From assembly GCA_050953825.1 (NCBI GenBank), contig JBMNNF010000010.1:1-64000 (forward strand): a DNA stretch of 64,000 nucleotides, written 5' to 3'. The translations under genes were made by a program, and so were the position numbers. Positions 27,801 to 34,286 of the stretch are shown here, one piece after another. A model generated the notes under the pieces. The model saw only the letters and a list, made by a program, of their open reading frames with translations, searched no databases and was not told where the DNA came from. The first letter of the stretch is position 1. Every line of letters begins with the position of its first letter. The stretch is from DUQW01 sp050953825 (GTDB taxonomy: Bacteria > Bacillota_I > Bacilli_A > Acholeplasmatales > Acholeplasmataceae).

Positions 27801-28831
27801 TAGAAGAAGATTATTATATCAATGGTAATTTGTTTACCATTGATGCGACTCAATTAACCCGATCATCAATCAGATCGATTGGTAACTTATCAAAATTAGT
27901 TGATACGTATAAAATTGTTAATCAACAAGCATCGATCTTTGCATATGTTTCAACCAATTTAGAAACAAAGTATTCTCAATCGACATTACACATTAAAGAT
28001 ATGCTCATTAAAGGTAATACAACTAACTCGAAACTAGATTCATCATCTCAAGCTGAGTTGCAAAACTCAATTGAATTGATGAACCGAAATTCTGGAGGGC
28101 ACGTTGCTGTTCAAGCGGTTTATGGTTCAAATGTCAATATCACTAATACGGCGATTATGAATTCAACGATTGCCTTAACTATGAACTCAGGATATGGTAA
28201 GGCAGTTCTTAAAACGGTTTATACTCAATCTTGTTGGGCCAACTCAATTTACCTTCACAATGGTGGTGAATTTGAACTAATTAATACTCTATTAAAAGAT
28301 TCAGGCGGAGCCGCAATTCATGCTGAAGATATTTATTCGACACCAGGAACTCCTTCGCCACATAAAGTTACAATTGATGATTTAAGTGAAATTGATAACT
28401 TTGTTTCTGGTGAAGAAGGATATTTCAAGGCATACGCCATGGAATTTACAGTCATGACAATGAAATCTCAAATGGAGTTAGCGGTAAATCCACAAGGTCT
28501 AACCGTTATTAAACTGGTTACTGATCCAACTACCGGATTACAAACTGAAAAGGTTAACTTTAAATTCTTATTTGTCCCAGCGGGAGCTAACGCTGGTCCA
28601 TCAGGTCGTCAGGAAGCAGTAACAAAGTATTATGTTAATGAACCAGGTACTATTCCAGGTACATCTTATCCTTATCCAGCTTATTATGATATTTACGTAA
28701 TTAATGAATACAATCCAACTGGTCAAGCGTTGATTCTTCCAGTAAATGAAATTATCATTTTAAGAAAAGATAATATTCCTGGTTATGGACCATCATTAAT
28801 TGGTGTTGGTATTTACCCATTAGTGCCATAA
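15866..28831 (+). CDS. Giant InlB B-repeat (Listeria-Bacteroides repeat) surface lipoprotein, 4321 residues
   Basis: The signal peptide ends in lipobox L-A-S-C (Cys23), so the protein is probably lipid-anchored outside the membrane. Residues from about 28 to 3300 are roughly 45 tandem InlB B-repeat/Flg_new modules of 70-79 residues, each with the G-Y-T-F-x-G-W core and an ending like L-Y-A-V-W. The middle and late modules form higher-order units at near-identical DNA level. The C-terminal 800 residues are not repetitive. Residues about 3950-4200 alternate short strands and N/G turns (H-I-K-D-M-L-I-K-G-N, then N-V-N-I-T-N-T-A), which looks like a parallel beta-helix. There is no LPXTG motif or C-terminal membrane anchor. 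An adhesin or surface-layer role is inferred. A cre-like site lies upstream and a hairpin follows the stop. Confidence 0.9.
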   Translation: MRKILKYFGLILGLSLLAVLASCDPKLYVVEFELNGGSPQIPDKTFRIGDRIEEVENPTREGHTFDGWWVDKNFTTKFQFNQKVGKDMTIYAKWKINSYTIDFVTNGGTEVGSVKYEFDFEITAPTEPTKEGYLFGGWYSDLELENEFTFDKMPAKNLILFAKWNPEEYEVRFLRTKDGELYEELTQFVPNQDKLTKPDNPTRVGFTFENWYINDEELYDFNKKVTKPIILYAKWIINQYTVSYNTGDGGSSLESDTYNFNAAIIRPTNPTKLGYRFVKWTLDGEDFVFDDKKMPANNLELVAEWIPNDYAISFNKNNNKVISGGVESISTTYDVDVVIPNHNYEVDGYTFVSWNSKSDGTGTNYLVGETYRNFTGEHLGTVELFAKWAANEYTINFDGNTGIGEMESVTAYYDQSTNLPANTFSKTGYGFSGWNFNGIIYNDKDAITSLATDGSVTLVAQWSANQYQVVFNSGDGQTSNQSFVYDEPKALNNNTFIKTGYTFDGWALTSDGVKKYNNGESVSNLTNVKNGTFNLYAVWSANTYTVHFSAGAGSGEMEPQTLTYDKSQNLSLNGFSKTGYKFANWKLDTDTYTNGQEVTNLATSGSVTLIAEWAPITYQVVFDNNGGAGSMNAQSFTYDSGQQLSPNEFTKVGYTFDGWHFDGLVYQDEALVNNLTTINEADVTFVANWKPNNYKVLFNSNSGSGTMTAQSFTYDVSQALKANTFTKTGYEIAGWALTADGNKKYNNEESVKNLTAVKDGEVTLYAVWAANTYTVNFDANGGTEEMLPQTFTYDKPQNLSLNTFAKTGYEFAGWKLDTTTYNDGQSVSNLTTSGSVTLVAQWTPITYQVVFDNNGGAGSMNAQPFTYDSDQHLLPNEFTKEGYTFGGWALTADGVKKYGNGETVKNLTSVKNDEVTLYAVWTANTYTVNFDGNDSTSGTMMAQSFTYDKPQNLSLNTFARTGYEFANWKLDTTTYNDGQSVSNLTTSGSVTLVAQWTPNNYSVLFDNNGGSGEMTAQSYVYDVTQALKANTFTKEGYTFSGWSLTAGGALAHDDKAPVKNLTSVKDGEVTLYAVWTANTYTVNFSANGGTGSMTAQSFTYDVAQNLKLNGFSKTGYTFANWKLDTTTYSDGQKVSNLATSGSVTLVAQWTPNNYSVLFNNNGGSGEMTAQPYVYDVTQALKENTFTKEGYTFSGWATTQGGGVAHSDKAPVKNLTSVKDGEVTLYAVWTPNNYSVLFNNNDGSGEMTAQSYVYDVTQALKANTFTKTGYTFGGWALTAGGAKKYGNGESVKNLTSVKDGEVTLYAVWTANTYTVNFSANGGTGSMTAQSFTYDVAQNLKLNDFNKTGYTFVNWKLDTTTYSDGQEVSNLATSGSVTLVAQWTPNNYSVLFDNNGGSGEMTAQSYVYDVTQALKANTFTKEGYTFSGWSLTAGGALAHDDKAPVKNLTSVKDGEVTLYAVWTANTYTVNFSANGGTGSMTAQSFTYDVAQNLKLNGFNKTGYTFANWKLDTTTYNDGQSVSNLTTSGSVTLVAQWTPNNYSVLFNNNGGSGEMTAQPYVYDVTQALKANTFTKEGYTFSGWATTQGGGVAHSDKAPVKNLTSVKDGEVTLYAVWTAITYTVQFDGNGSTSGTMNDFLATYDVTHAFPTNNYLRTGHDFIGWSTTTNVADKITNIHNLANTTGTTVTIYALWEINSYDLTIKYHDGATPEDDTPDKVTPYNFDAAITFEPAPVVEGKIFNGWIDETTNEPFDFTGARMPARDLIIGATYQDEIYITFDSKGGTPVQRLSGAAGSPVSAPTPPTRLGYTFINWFLPGGENAYEFTVMPDESINLEARWTANNYSVLFNNNGGSGEMTAQSYVYDVTQALKANTFIKTGYTFVGWALTADGTKKYNNEESVKNLTSVKDGEVTLYAVWQINKYNVTFNTNGGNATPATPGHSNIEYGATFKLNKNQFTRTGYQFAGWSKLQTGEYQYTDEQNVSNLTTENITVTLYAIWTPNNYSVLFNSNGGSGEMTAQPYVYDVTQALKANTFTKEGYTFSGWSLTAGGALAHDDKAPVKNLTSVKDGEVTLYAVWTANTYTVNFSANGGTGSMTAQSFTYDVAQNLKLNGFNKTGYTFANWKLDTTTYSDGQEVSNLATSGSVTLVAQWTPNNYNVLFNNNGGSGEMTAQPYVYDVTQALKENTFTKEGYTFSGWATTQGGGVTHPDKAPVKNLTSVKDGEVTLYAVWTPNNYSVLFNNNDGSGEMTAQSYVYDVTQALKANTFTKTGYTFGGWALTAGGAKKYGNGESVKNLTSVKDGEVTLYAVWTANTYTVNFSANGGTGSMTAQSFTYDVAQNLKLNDFNKTGYTFANWKLDTTTYSDGQKVSNLTTSGSVTLVAQWTPNNYSVLFDNNGGSGEMTAQPYVYDVTQALKANTFTKEGYTFSGWSLTAGGALAHDDKAPVKNLTSVKDGEVTLYAVWTANTYTVNFSANGGTGSMTAQSFTYDVAQNLKLNGFSKTGYTFANWELDTTTYSDGQKVSNLATSGSVTLVAQWTPNNYSVLFNNNGGSGEMTAQPYVYDVTQALKENTFTKEGYTFSGWATTQGGGVAHSDKAPVKNLTSVKDGEVTLYAVWTPNNYSVLFNNNDGSGEMTAQSYVYDVTQALKANTFTKEGYTFDGWALTAGGVKKYGNGESVKNLTSVKDGEVTLYAVWTANTYTVNFSANGGTGSMTAQSFTYDVAQNLKLNGFNKTGYTFANWKLDTTTYSDGQKVSNLTTSGSVTLVAQWTPNNYSVLFNNNGGSGEMTAQPYVYDVTQALKENTFTKEGYTFSGWATTQGGGVTHPDKAPVKNLTSVKDGEVTLYAVWTPNNYSVLFNNNDGSGEMTAQPYVYDVTQALKANTFTKTGYTFGGWALTAGGAKKYGNGESVKNLTSVKDGEVTLYAVWTANTYTVNFSANGGTGSMTAQSFTYDVAQNLKLNGFNKTGYTFANWKLDTTTYSDGQKVSNLTTSGSVTLVAQWTPNNYSVLFNNNGGSGEMTAQPYVYDVTQALKENTFTKEGYTFSGWATTQGGGVAHPDKAPVKNLTSVKDGEVTLYAVWTPNNYSVLFNNNGGSGEMTAQSYVYDVTQALKANTFTKTGYTFGGWALTAGGAKKYGNGESVKNLTSVKDGEVTLYAVWTANTYTVKFDGNGSTSGTMDNFLATYDVTHAFPTNNYLRTGHDFIGWSTTTNVADKITNIYNLTSTNGATFTIYALWEIQKFDIRFEFEFGRDPIHFSNVNYGTQLSTLELPPLDLVGHQFMGWKHDGVIVDLSTIHASSDMTFVASYQPKQYNVVFLIDGTTTYSLTDQTYGTEISFDNYVAMLEDDHLFVNGVENPETGEQNGIYTELQLFMAGTSNALVTTLNTPAKMTRWQTLCPASYPYATALRDVIPTGHTGNISNAATALNNVLNSESTDIQNRYLIYHNNNNKPIKPGFVFIGWVLGSDTQYGTNVEGDLFYVPNQSFGYSPAALIEDENAKIVAKWTSLQTIKDTDITIDGGVSNKINWPAANTNLIEEGLKLGETLELRYELYNIISDTEKYLIDDDISTNSYTFLTPSTWSVPGTYHFKVIAKATIKDSSDNVIRVFKSSFADNAYEYILQISGTNLEVTGEGDYYFKGNDPAYPDGETFYFYTNLTYNFKHTESFTLVLANGDPAPAGTYDSVVILGNSPQGGTNNSFVTQSSTGNFYFKRGDTVYFTRVLPYVASFHFGENLENYTSNKNNTTNPIFRGISKDTDYRSQITYQIGKKNPLMTEVGGLADYDENGFKFDLTVRTSGGNKIDPYVYDDYFEYEYFKHNGTDYEPIATALMADPVSSDGVWKFTAEEGKYKVSIKIKNTYVAPILRPNIVPLELEFTLNKGANVFTHNVLRKVYATTSLKDGINLHANIVASLAPEQRYTPEAVAAGNPFLQYAVDEALRSGNEDDFPGGSAVNVSFKKIILAANINKAYLTGNVYIRASLTDLEEDYYINGNLFTIDATQLTRSSIRSIGNLSKLVDTYKIVNQQASIFAYVSTNLETKYSQSTLHIKDMLIKGNTTNSKLDSSSQAELQNSIELMNRNSGGHVAVQAVYGSNVNITNTAIMNSTIALTMNSGYGKAVLKTVYTQSCWANSIYLHNGGEFELINTLLKDSGGAAIHAEDIYSTPGTPSPHKVTIDDLSEIDNFVSGEEGYFKAYAMEFTVMTMKSQMELAVNPQGLTVIKLVTDPTTGLQTEKVNFKFLFVPAGANAGPSGRQEAVTKYYVNEPGTIPGTSYPYPAYYDIYVINEYNPTGQALILPVNEIIILRKDNIPGYGPSLIGVGIYPLVP
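18850..25370 (+). repeat. Higher-order DNA repeats within the giant lipoprotein gene
   Basis: Three module types (A about 74 residues, B and C about 79 residues) recur in a fixed A-B-C order. The trimer is 232 codons, 696 bp. Three consecutive trimers occupy about 23246-25333, and further A/B/C blocks recur at 19080-20700 and 21860-23240. Identical antisense frames at 23773, 24469 and 25165 confirm the 696-bp period. Copies differ by only scattered substitutions, so recombination or slippage could readily alter the number. Confidence 0.85.
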
Positions 28832-28844
28832 TAAAATAATAATA

Positions 28845-28874
28845 AAGCCAGATGTGTTTTGGCACATCTGGCTT
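28845..28874 (+). other. Strong hairpin without a U-tract after the giant lipoprotein gene
   Basis: AGCCAGATGTG (28846-28856) pairs perfectly with CACATCTGGCT (28863-28873). No T-run follows, and the next gene's ribosome binding site starts about 15 bases later. It may be a weak terminator, a processing site or a 3' stabiliser. Confidence 0.55.
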
Positions 28875-28904
28875 CCATCAAGTAAGAAGAGGTGATGAAA
28901 AAAC

Positions 28905-31115
28905 ATGCTGTATATGTCAATTAGTTTTGCAGTTGCAATTGTTTTAACGGGCATTTATTTCATCTTAATGAAGAAAGAAAAAAAATTAAATAAATACTTA
29001 AAAATAGTATCGGTGATCTTGTTTGTATCGGCAATGATGACACTTTATTATAAATATGAAATTGATAAAGTCAATTACAAAAGTAATATTTTATTTAACC
29101 CGAGTAAAACGATATTTATGGTTGTTTTAAGGTCGTGGACACCAGCTATTACCGCATTAGCGATGTTTAGACCATTTTATAAAAATAACCGATTAAAAAT
29201 TATTAATTTGTTTATATTGCCGATTATTACAATATTAAATATAATATTTTATGAATCTAACTTAGTCGCGATGTTCGGATTTAGTGATTCTTATTTTGAT
29301 AATCATCGAACTTACGGCTTTATGTTGATGATGGGGATTTTAATCTTTTCATCAATTGTTAATGTTTTAGAAGCTTTTAGAAAGAAAGATATTAATTTTA
29401 GCGCGAAAGAAATATTAATGAGTTTAGTGGCGTTTTTACTAATAAGTATCGCTTTTATTCAACAAAGTGGCCCACAAATTATCTTTAATAAAGTTGGCGC
29501 TAAAGCTGATAAATTTTCGGCTTATCATCGTGGAATCATTTATTTTATTGTCATCTTTTTAATAGCCAGTTATATAATTTATCGCGAAAGAAGTTATGAA
29601 GATAAACATTTATTTTTAAGTATTCTGACATATAGTGCCCTCTTTCAATATTTTTATATGCCTAGATCAGGGTTAAATGGTCTTCCATTTCACTTATGTA
29701 ACACGGCAGTAGTGATGATGTTTTTGGCACATATCTTTAAACTTAAAGGATTATTCTATTTTACATATTTTGTTAACGTAATCGGAGCCGCTATTGCAAT
29801 TATTATACCTAACATCTCAAGTGATGCGATATCACTAACTAGCATTCACTTCTGGTTTAACCACTTTTATGCCTTTGTGATTCCTATTTTAGGGGTAGCA
29901 CTTCATTTATTTGAACGCCCAACTTTGAATATGATTTACCGAGCTATTGGATTTTTTACATTATATTTTGTGTTTGTGGCAATTATTAATGCGTGGTTTA
30001 ATAACTATGTAGAGACTGACTATTTCTTTCTATACGGTGATTTTATTGCTGATAAAGTACCAAAAATCATCGGACCAGTTAAGTATAAATTTATTTTTGA
30101 TATCAATATTGGATTATTAAGATTTAGATTTTTCTATTTATACCAATTAGGAGTTTATGTTGGATTTATTATATTAATGTTTATTACATGGGTTATTTAT
30201 GATTTCTTATATCGAATTTCAGACCAACATTATGAGTTATTACTAAAGAAAAGAAAAAGAAAAATGGATCTTCTTTCAATCGGTGAATTTTTGAAAGAAG
30301 GATACACTTTATCTGACCCATTAAATGAGGAGGCGATCGGGATGATTAAATTTGATAAATTTACGAAAAGATATGCAGGTTCTAAAGTCAATGCGGTTGA
30401 AGATTTTACTTTGGAAGTAAAATCAGGAGAAGTATTTGGCTTTATTGGCCATAATGGAGCTGGTAAATCAACAGCAATTAAGAGTTTAGTTGGAATTCAA
30501 AGTATTACTAGCGGATCTATTACTGTTGATGGCTATGATATTACCAAACAACCAATTGAAGCTAAATTAAGAATTGGATATGTCTCTGATAACCATGCAG
30601 TCTATGAAAAACTAACGGGTAGAGAATACATTAACTATGTAGCTGACTTATATTTAGTTAATCAAGAAGATAGAAATGCTAGAATTGAAAAATATACAAA
30701 GATGTTTAATCTAACCGATGCGATTGACCGTGAAATTAAAGGTTATTCACATGGGATGAAACAAAAACTAGTAGTAATTGCCTCACTGATTCACAATCCT
30801 AAAGTTTGGGTATTAGACGAACCTTTAACAGGGTTAGACCCAACTAGTGCGTTCCAAATTAAAGAAGTGATGGCGGAACATGCTAGAAATGGTAATATCG
30901 TGTTCTTTAGTTCGCATGTTATCGAAGTTGTGGAAAAGATTTGTCATAAGATTTGTATTATTGGTCGTGGGAAATTAATTGGAGTCTATGAAATTGATAA
31001 GTTACAAGATCAAGGTTTAACATTAGAAAAATTATATATGCAACACGTCGCTATTTCTAATATTAATATTGAAGCGCCAGGGGCTACTTTAGAATTGAAA
31101 GACATTAAAAGGTAA
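28905..31115 (+). CDS. YwaF-like membrane domain fused to an ABC transporter ATPase
   Basis: 736-residue fusion. Residues 1-440 hold about 12 hydrophobic helices with YwaF/TIGR02206-like segments (L-P-F-H-L-C-N-T-A-V-V and H-F-W-F-N-H-F-Y-A-F). Residues 480-736 are a CcmA-type ABC ATPase: Walker A G-H-N-G-A-G-K-S-T, signature Y-S-H-G-M-K-Q-K, Walker B V-W-V-L-D-E-P-L-T-G-L-D-P and a switch-region S-S-H. A GAGGAGG site in front of an in-frame ATG at 30342 could also yield the ATPase alone. The permease gene follows after six bases, so the system is probably an ABC-2-type exporter. The role of the membrane domain is unknown. Confidence 0.85.
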   Translation: MLYMSISFAVAIVLTGIYFILMKKEKKLNKYLKIVSVILFVSAMMTLYYKYEIDKVNYKSNILFNPSKTIFMVVLRSWTPAITALAMFRPFYKNNRLKIINLFILPIITILNIIFYESNLVAMFGFSDSYFDNHRTYGFMLMMGILIFSSIVNVLEAFRKKDINFSAKEILMSLVAFLLISIAFIQQSGPQIIFNKVGAKADKFSAYHRGIIYFIVIFLIASYIIYRERSYEDKHLFLSILTYSALFQYFYMPRSGLNGLPFHLCNTAVVMMFLAHIFKLKGLFYFTYFVNVIGAAIAIIIPNISSDAISLTSIHFWFNHFYAFVIPILGVALHLFERPTLNMIYRAIGFFTLYFVFVAIINAWFNNYVETDYFFLYGDFIADKVPKIIGPVKYKFIFDINIGLLRFRFFYLYQLGVYVGFIILMFITWVIYDFLYRISDQHYELLLKKRKRKMDLLSIGEFLKEGYTLSDPLNEEAIGMIKFDKFTKRYAGSKVNAVEDFTLEVKSGEVFGFIGHNGAGKSTAIKSLVGIQSITSGSITVDGYDITKQPIEAKLRIGYVSDNHAVYEKLTGREYINYVADLYLVNQEDRNARIEKYTKMFNLTDAIDREIKGYSHGMKQKLVVIASLIHNPKVWVLDEPLTGLDPTSAFQIKEVMAEHARNGNIVFFSSHVIEVVEKICHKICIIGRGKLIGVYEIDKLQDQGLTLEKLYMQHVAISNINIEAPGATLELKDIKR
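30327..30344 (+). promoter_or_regulatory. Internal ribosome binding site and ATG before the ABC ATPase domain
   Basis: GAGGAGG at 30327-30333, eight bases, then in-frame ATG at 30342, which begins M-I-K-F-D-K-F-T-K-R-Y, the natural N terminus of a stand-alone ABC ATPase. A separate product of about 258 residues is plausible. Confidence 0.6.
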
Positions 31116-31121
31116 GTAGAA

Positions 31122-32846
31122 ATGTTGAAACGATTTATCAAATCAATAGGCGCAGCCTTCCGTAAGTTTGGGAATGCAACGGCCAATGCATTTCGGAAAT
31201 TATGGAAAGGAACCATTAAAGCGTTACGCAGATTAAAAACATTAACTCTACTTCAATTAAGTGACCGCATTCGATTTAAGAAAAATCAAAGTGCCAAAGC
31301 GATTGCCGCTAAGTCCGGCTTAATCGTTTTAGCCTTTGTTGTTATTACCTTAATTGCTACGGCATTAATCTATGCCCTATGTAATTTGGTCATGATACCA
31401 AAGACACATGAGTTAATAACTTTTGTGGTTTTCTTCTTGCAAGTTTTAAGTATTGTCGCTTCGGCTAGTGGTTTATCAAAGACGTTATATAAAGGTAAGG
31501 ATAATCCAATATTACTCGCTTATCCAGCCCGACATTTTGAAGTTTTCTTAAGTAAACTGTTAGTATTTTATATTTATGAGTTAATTAAGAGTGTCTTCTT
31601 ATTATTGCCTTTATTCTTAGGGTTTGGCTTTATTTACGGCATCTTTAGTTTTAGTTATTTTGTATCAATTGTATTTATGTTGTTTATGTTGCCATTATTT
31701 CCGGTGTTAATTGGAGCGGTACTAACGATGCCAATTTTATTTATTACTAGACTTTTGAATAAAGTTCCAATTCTTAAAGTAATTTTGATGTTAGGCGGAT
31801 TAGTCTTTTCATTTTGGGTTATTATTCGCATTACCGATTTAATTCCGGTTCCACTAAGAATTGTCGCTCTTTATAATACTTTTATTATGAAAATTGTGGG
31901 CTTCATTACCACAGTTAATAAATATGCGTTATTTTACCGTTTGATTGGTAGATTAATGATGGGCGAGAATATCTTTATTAATTTATTAATCTTATGTGGA
32001 ATTATTATTGGTTTAATTGGTTTAGTAATTGCACTAGCGATGCCACTATATTTCTCACTAGCTTCTAAATCTAGCGAACAAGCGAATCTGAAAAAACATC
32101 GAGGTGTAAATAAAAAATCTAGAACTACATTTTTAACATTCGTCAGAAAAGAATGGCTGCTAGCCATTAGAAATATTAATGATTTAGTAGGTAACTACGT
32201 ATTTTTAGCGGCCACACCTTATGTCTTATTTTTAATGGTATCTATCTTTACGGCGGTTGACCGCAATTCATTAGGGCATTCAATGACGATTGGATTCACT
32301 GCCTTTATTACGCTTTTGTTAGCTAGTGCTTCAAATACCGCAAGCGCACTTGCCATTACTCAAGAAGGTACCGAGTTTGCCATTTTGAAAACTGTGCCAG
32401 CTGATACGACTAAAATGGCATGGGCTAAAATATTTTTTAATTTAATTTTTTCATCACTAATGATTATTATTGGTTTTGCTGTCTTAACAATTTTCGCTAC
32501 TAGAATTGAAAACGTTGGTTATTATTGGTTATTATTAATTGCCATTTTGTTAGTTAATGCCGGATTAATCTTTTGGTCATTACAAATTGATATTATGAAT
32601 CCTAAATTAAGAGAATATGCTGCCAGTGGTGATAGTTCAAGCATTAATAATGCTAGTAGATCAATTTTAATTGGGTTCGTTATGACTATTTTATTTACCG
32701 CCTTAGTCGTTATTATTTTGTTCGCTAAAGGAGATCCAGTTTGGAAATGGGTTAAAATTATTGGGATTGCCCTAGCATTTATGTTAGCGAGAATGTATTT
32801 GTTTAATTCTTATTTAAAGAATATATTCCCAGAAATTGAGTTTTAG
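31122..32846 (+). CDS. ABC-2-type transporter permease
   Basis: 574-residue integral membrane protein with about 12 predicted helices. The first 60 residues are unusual: a basic, Phe/Ala-rich stretch (A-F-R-K-F-G, A-N-A-F-R-K-L-W-K-G) that looks amphipathic. A second basic cytoplasmic segment (K-K-H-R-G-V-N-K-K-S-R) lies in the middle, followed by F-V-R-K-E-W, a sequence often seen at the start of ABC-2 permease halves. It looks like a fused double permease serving the ATPase encoded just upstream. AAAGGTAAG serves as ribosome binding site. Substrate unknown. Confidence 0.8.
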   Translation: MLKRFIKSIGAAFRKFGNATANAFRKLWKGTIKALRRLKTLTLLQLSDRIRFKKNQSAKAIAAKSGLIVLAFVVITLIATALIYALCNLVMIPKTHELITFVVFFLQVLSIVASASGLSKTLYKGKDNPILLAYPARHFEVFLSKLLVFYIYELIKSVFLLLPLFLGFGFIYGIFSFSYFVSIVFMLFMLPLFPVLIGAVLTMPILFITRLLNKVPILKVILMLGGLVFSFWVIIRITDLIPVPLRIVALYNTFIMKIVGFITTVNKYALFYRLIGRLMMGENIFINLLILCGIIIGLIGLVIALAMPLYFSLASKSSEQANLKKHRGVNKKSRTTFLTFVRKEWLLAIRNINDLVGNYVFLAATPYVLFLMVSIFTAVDRNSLGHSMTIGFTAFITLLLASASNTASALAITQEGTEFAILKTVPADTTKMAWAKIFFNLIFSSLMIIIGFAVLTIFATRIENVGYYWLLLIAILLVNAGLIFWSLQIDIMNPKLREYAASGDSSSINNASRSILIGFVMTILFTALVVIILFAKGDPVWKWVKIIGIALAFMLARMYLFNSYLKNIFPEIEF

Positions 32847-32856
32847 GGGGTAAATT

Positions 32857-33294
32857 ATGAATAAAAAGATAGTAACATTATTATTAGTTATCTTCTCGAT
32901 GATTGCAGTTGTAGTAATTAGTGTTTTTGGTAAAGTTCCAGAAGATACAACTAGAATCGCAGTTGAAAGCATCTCATTTATTGATCCAGCACAAGAAGAT
33001 GGTCAATGTATCGTGAATAATGATGGCGAAAAAGTAATTTTAATCCCAAGAGGAACTACCACTTATCAACTTCAATATATTATTAACCCGGAAAACCCAA
33101 CTGAACCTGAAGTGACTTTTATGATAGTTAGTGGAGCCGATCATGCTGAAGTTGATGAAACAACCGGATTATTAACTTTTACTCATGAATATATTATTAG
33201 GGTGAGAATTTATAGTAATCCACTAGATTATAAATTTGATACAGTTTTAATTGATTTTACCGGTGGCGACGACACCATTATTGATCCATTTTAA
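32857..33294 (+). CDS. Membrane-anchored extracytoplasmic protein of unknown function
   Basis: 145 residues with one N-terminal hydrophobic helix (about 4-24) and a polar, acidic outer part rich in beta-forming residues (T-T-Y-Q-L-Q-Y-I-I-N-P, then E-V-D-E-T-T-G-L-L-T-F). The pattern resembles a single bacterial Ig-like domain (Big-type A-x-V-D-x-x-T-G-x-L). There is no lipobox. AGGGGG precedes the ATG. It lies ten bases after the ABC permease gene, so it is probably part of the same operon and may be an accessory outer domain of that transporter. I do not recognise a named family. Confidence 0.7.
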   Translation: MNKKIVTLLLVIFSMIAVVVISVFGKVPEDTTRIAVESISFIDPAQEDGQCIVNNDGEKVILIPRGTTTYQLQYIINPENPTEPEVTFMIVSGADHAEVDETTGLLTFTHEYIIRVRIYSNPLDYKFDTVLIDFTGGDDTIIDPF

Positions 33295-33327
33295 TTTGTT
33301 AAAAGATTTAAAAAGTAGGTGAAATAA

Positions 33328-33804
33328 ATGAGTGAAGAACTAACAAATAATGAAGAATATTTAGATAAAGAACCAGTTCAAGAAACTAAATTTGAAAAGT
33401 TCACGGTATTTTTACAAGTGCTAATGGGAATTTGTTTTCTGTTAGGAGTTTTAGTATCAATTAGTCCGTATTTAAAATCAATTATGTTTGGATTAGCACT
33501 TATTTTATTGTTATTAATTACGATTATTACATTAGGAGCACTTTTATTTGTGGATGAATTTCGCGATATTTGGAAATTCGTCATTAATCATGGTGAATTA
33601 TCAGAAGGATTCTTTAATATCGGTTATTACTTATATGGCGTTTCTATTGGAATCGGAATAATTGTTGTCTTATATTTTTTAATAAGTAAGAAAGTCGACA
33701 AAAAGAAACAAAAAATCATTTATCCACTTGTCGTAATAGGATTAGCTATCTTTGGATTAGTTCTGCATCAAGTGGTATATAATGATTACTTTGTAACAAA
33801 TTAA
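33328..33804 (+). CDS. Four-helix membrane protein of unknown function
   Basis: 158 residues. A polar, acidic N terminus is followed by helices at about 25-45, 50-75, 100-120 and 133-152, with a lysine-rich loop (S-K-K-V-D-K-K-K-Q-K) between the last two. AAGTAGGTGA precedes the ATG. It is the last gene of the ABC cluster before a strong bidirectional terminator. No family recognised; an accessory role is only inferred from position. Confidence 0.7.
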   Translation: MSEELTNNEEYLDKEPVQETKFEKFTVFLQVLMGICFLLGVLVSISPYLKSIMFGLALILLLLITIITLGALLFVDEFRDIWKFVINHGELSEGFFNIGYYLYGVSIGIGIIVVLYFLISKKVDKKKQKIIYPLVVIGLAIFGLVLHQVVYNDYFVTN

Positions 33805-33819
33805 TATAAATTTTCACTA

Positions 33820-33843
33820 AAAAAGAGGCACGTGCCTCTTTTT
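33820..33843. terminator. Bidirectional terminator
   Basis: Perfect palindrome: AAAAAGAGGCAC followed by GTGCCTCTTTTT. It gives a U-tract on both strands and serves the ABC cluster (+) and ridA (-). Confidence 0.9.
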
Positions 33844-33844
33844 G

Positions 33845-34219
33845 CTATCTAACGGCAATAGCGTCAATTTCAACTAAAGCGTCTTTTGGAAGTCGTGAGA
33901 CTTCAAGCGCAACTCTAGCTGGTTTGTGATCACCAAAGAATTTAGCATATACTTCATTCATCACTGCAAAATTATTTAAATCATTTAAATAAACAGTACA
34001 TTTAACAATATCAGTTAGTTTAAAACCAGCTTCAGTAATGATATTTAAAATATTTTCAAGTGATTGTTTCGTTTGAGTTTTAATATCATTTGGCATTTGG
34101 TTAGTTTTGGGATCAATTGGAAGTTGTCCTGAAACATATAGGGTGTCTTTAGCTAAAATAGCTTGAGAATATGGTCCAATAGCGGCAGGTGCATTTTTTG
34201 AAATAATCGTTTTTTTCAT
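33845..34219 (-). CDS. ridA: RidA family enamine/imine deaminase
   Basis: 124-residue YjgF/YER057c/UK114 family protein, a trimer that hydrolyses reactive 2-aminoacrylate-type enamines formed by PLP enzymes. Diagnostic segments: A-P-A-A-I-G-P-Y-S-Q-A at the N terminus, L-Y-V-S-G-Q-L-P, and K-P-A-R102-V-A-L-E-V-S-R-L-P, where R102 matches the catalytic Arg105, followed by V-E-I-D-A-I-A. AAAAGGAG precedes the ATG. It is a single-gene unit on the minus strand. Confidence 0.95.
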   Translation of the reverse strand: MKKTIISKNAPAAIGPYSQAILAKDTLYVSGQLPIDPKTNQMPNDIKTQTKQSLENILNIITEAGFKLTDIVKCTVYLNDLNNFAVMNEVYAKFFGDHKPARVALEVSRLPKDALVEIDAIAVR

Positions 34220-34286
34220 ATTTATCGCTCCTTTTCATTTAATATTTTACCATATATTATTAATTTCCTTTAAGAAATTAATGATG

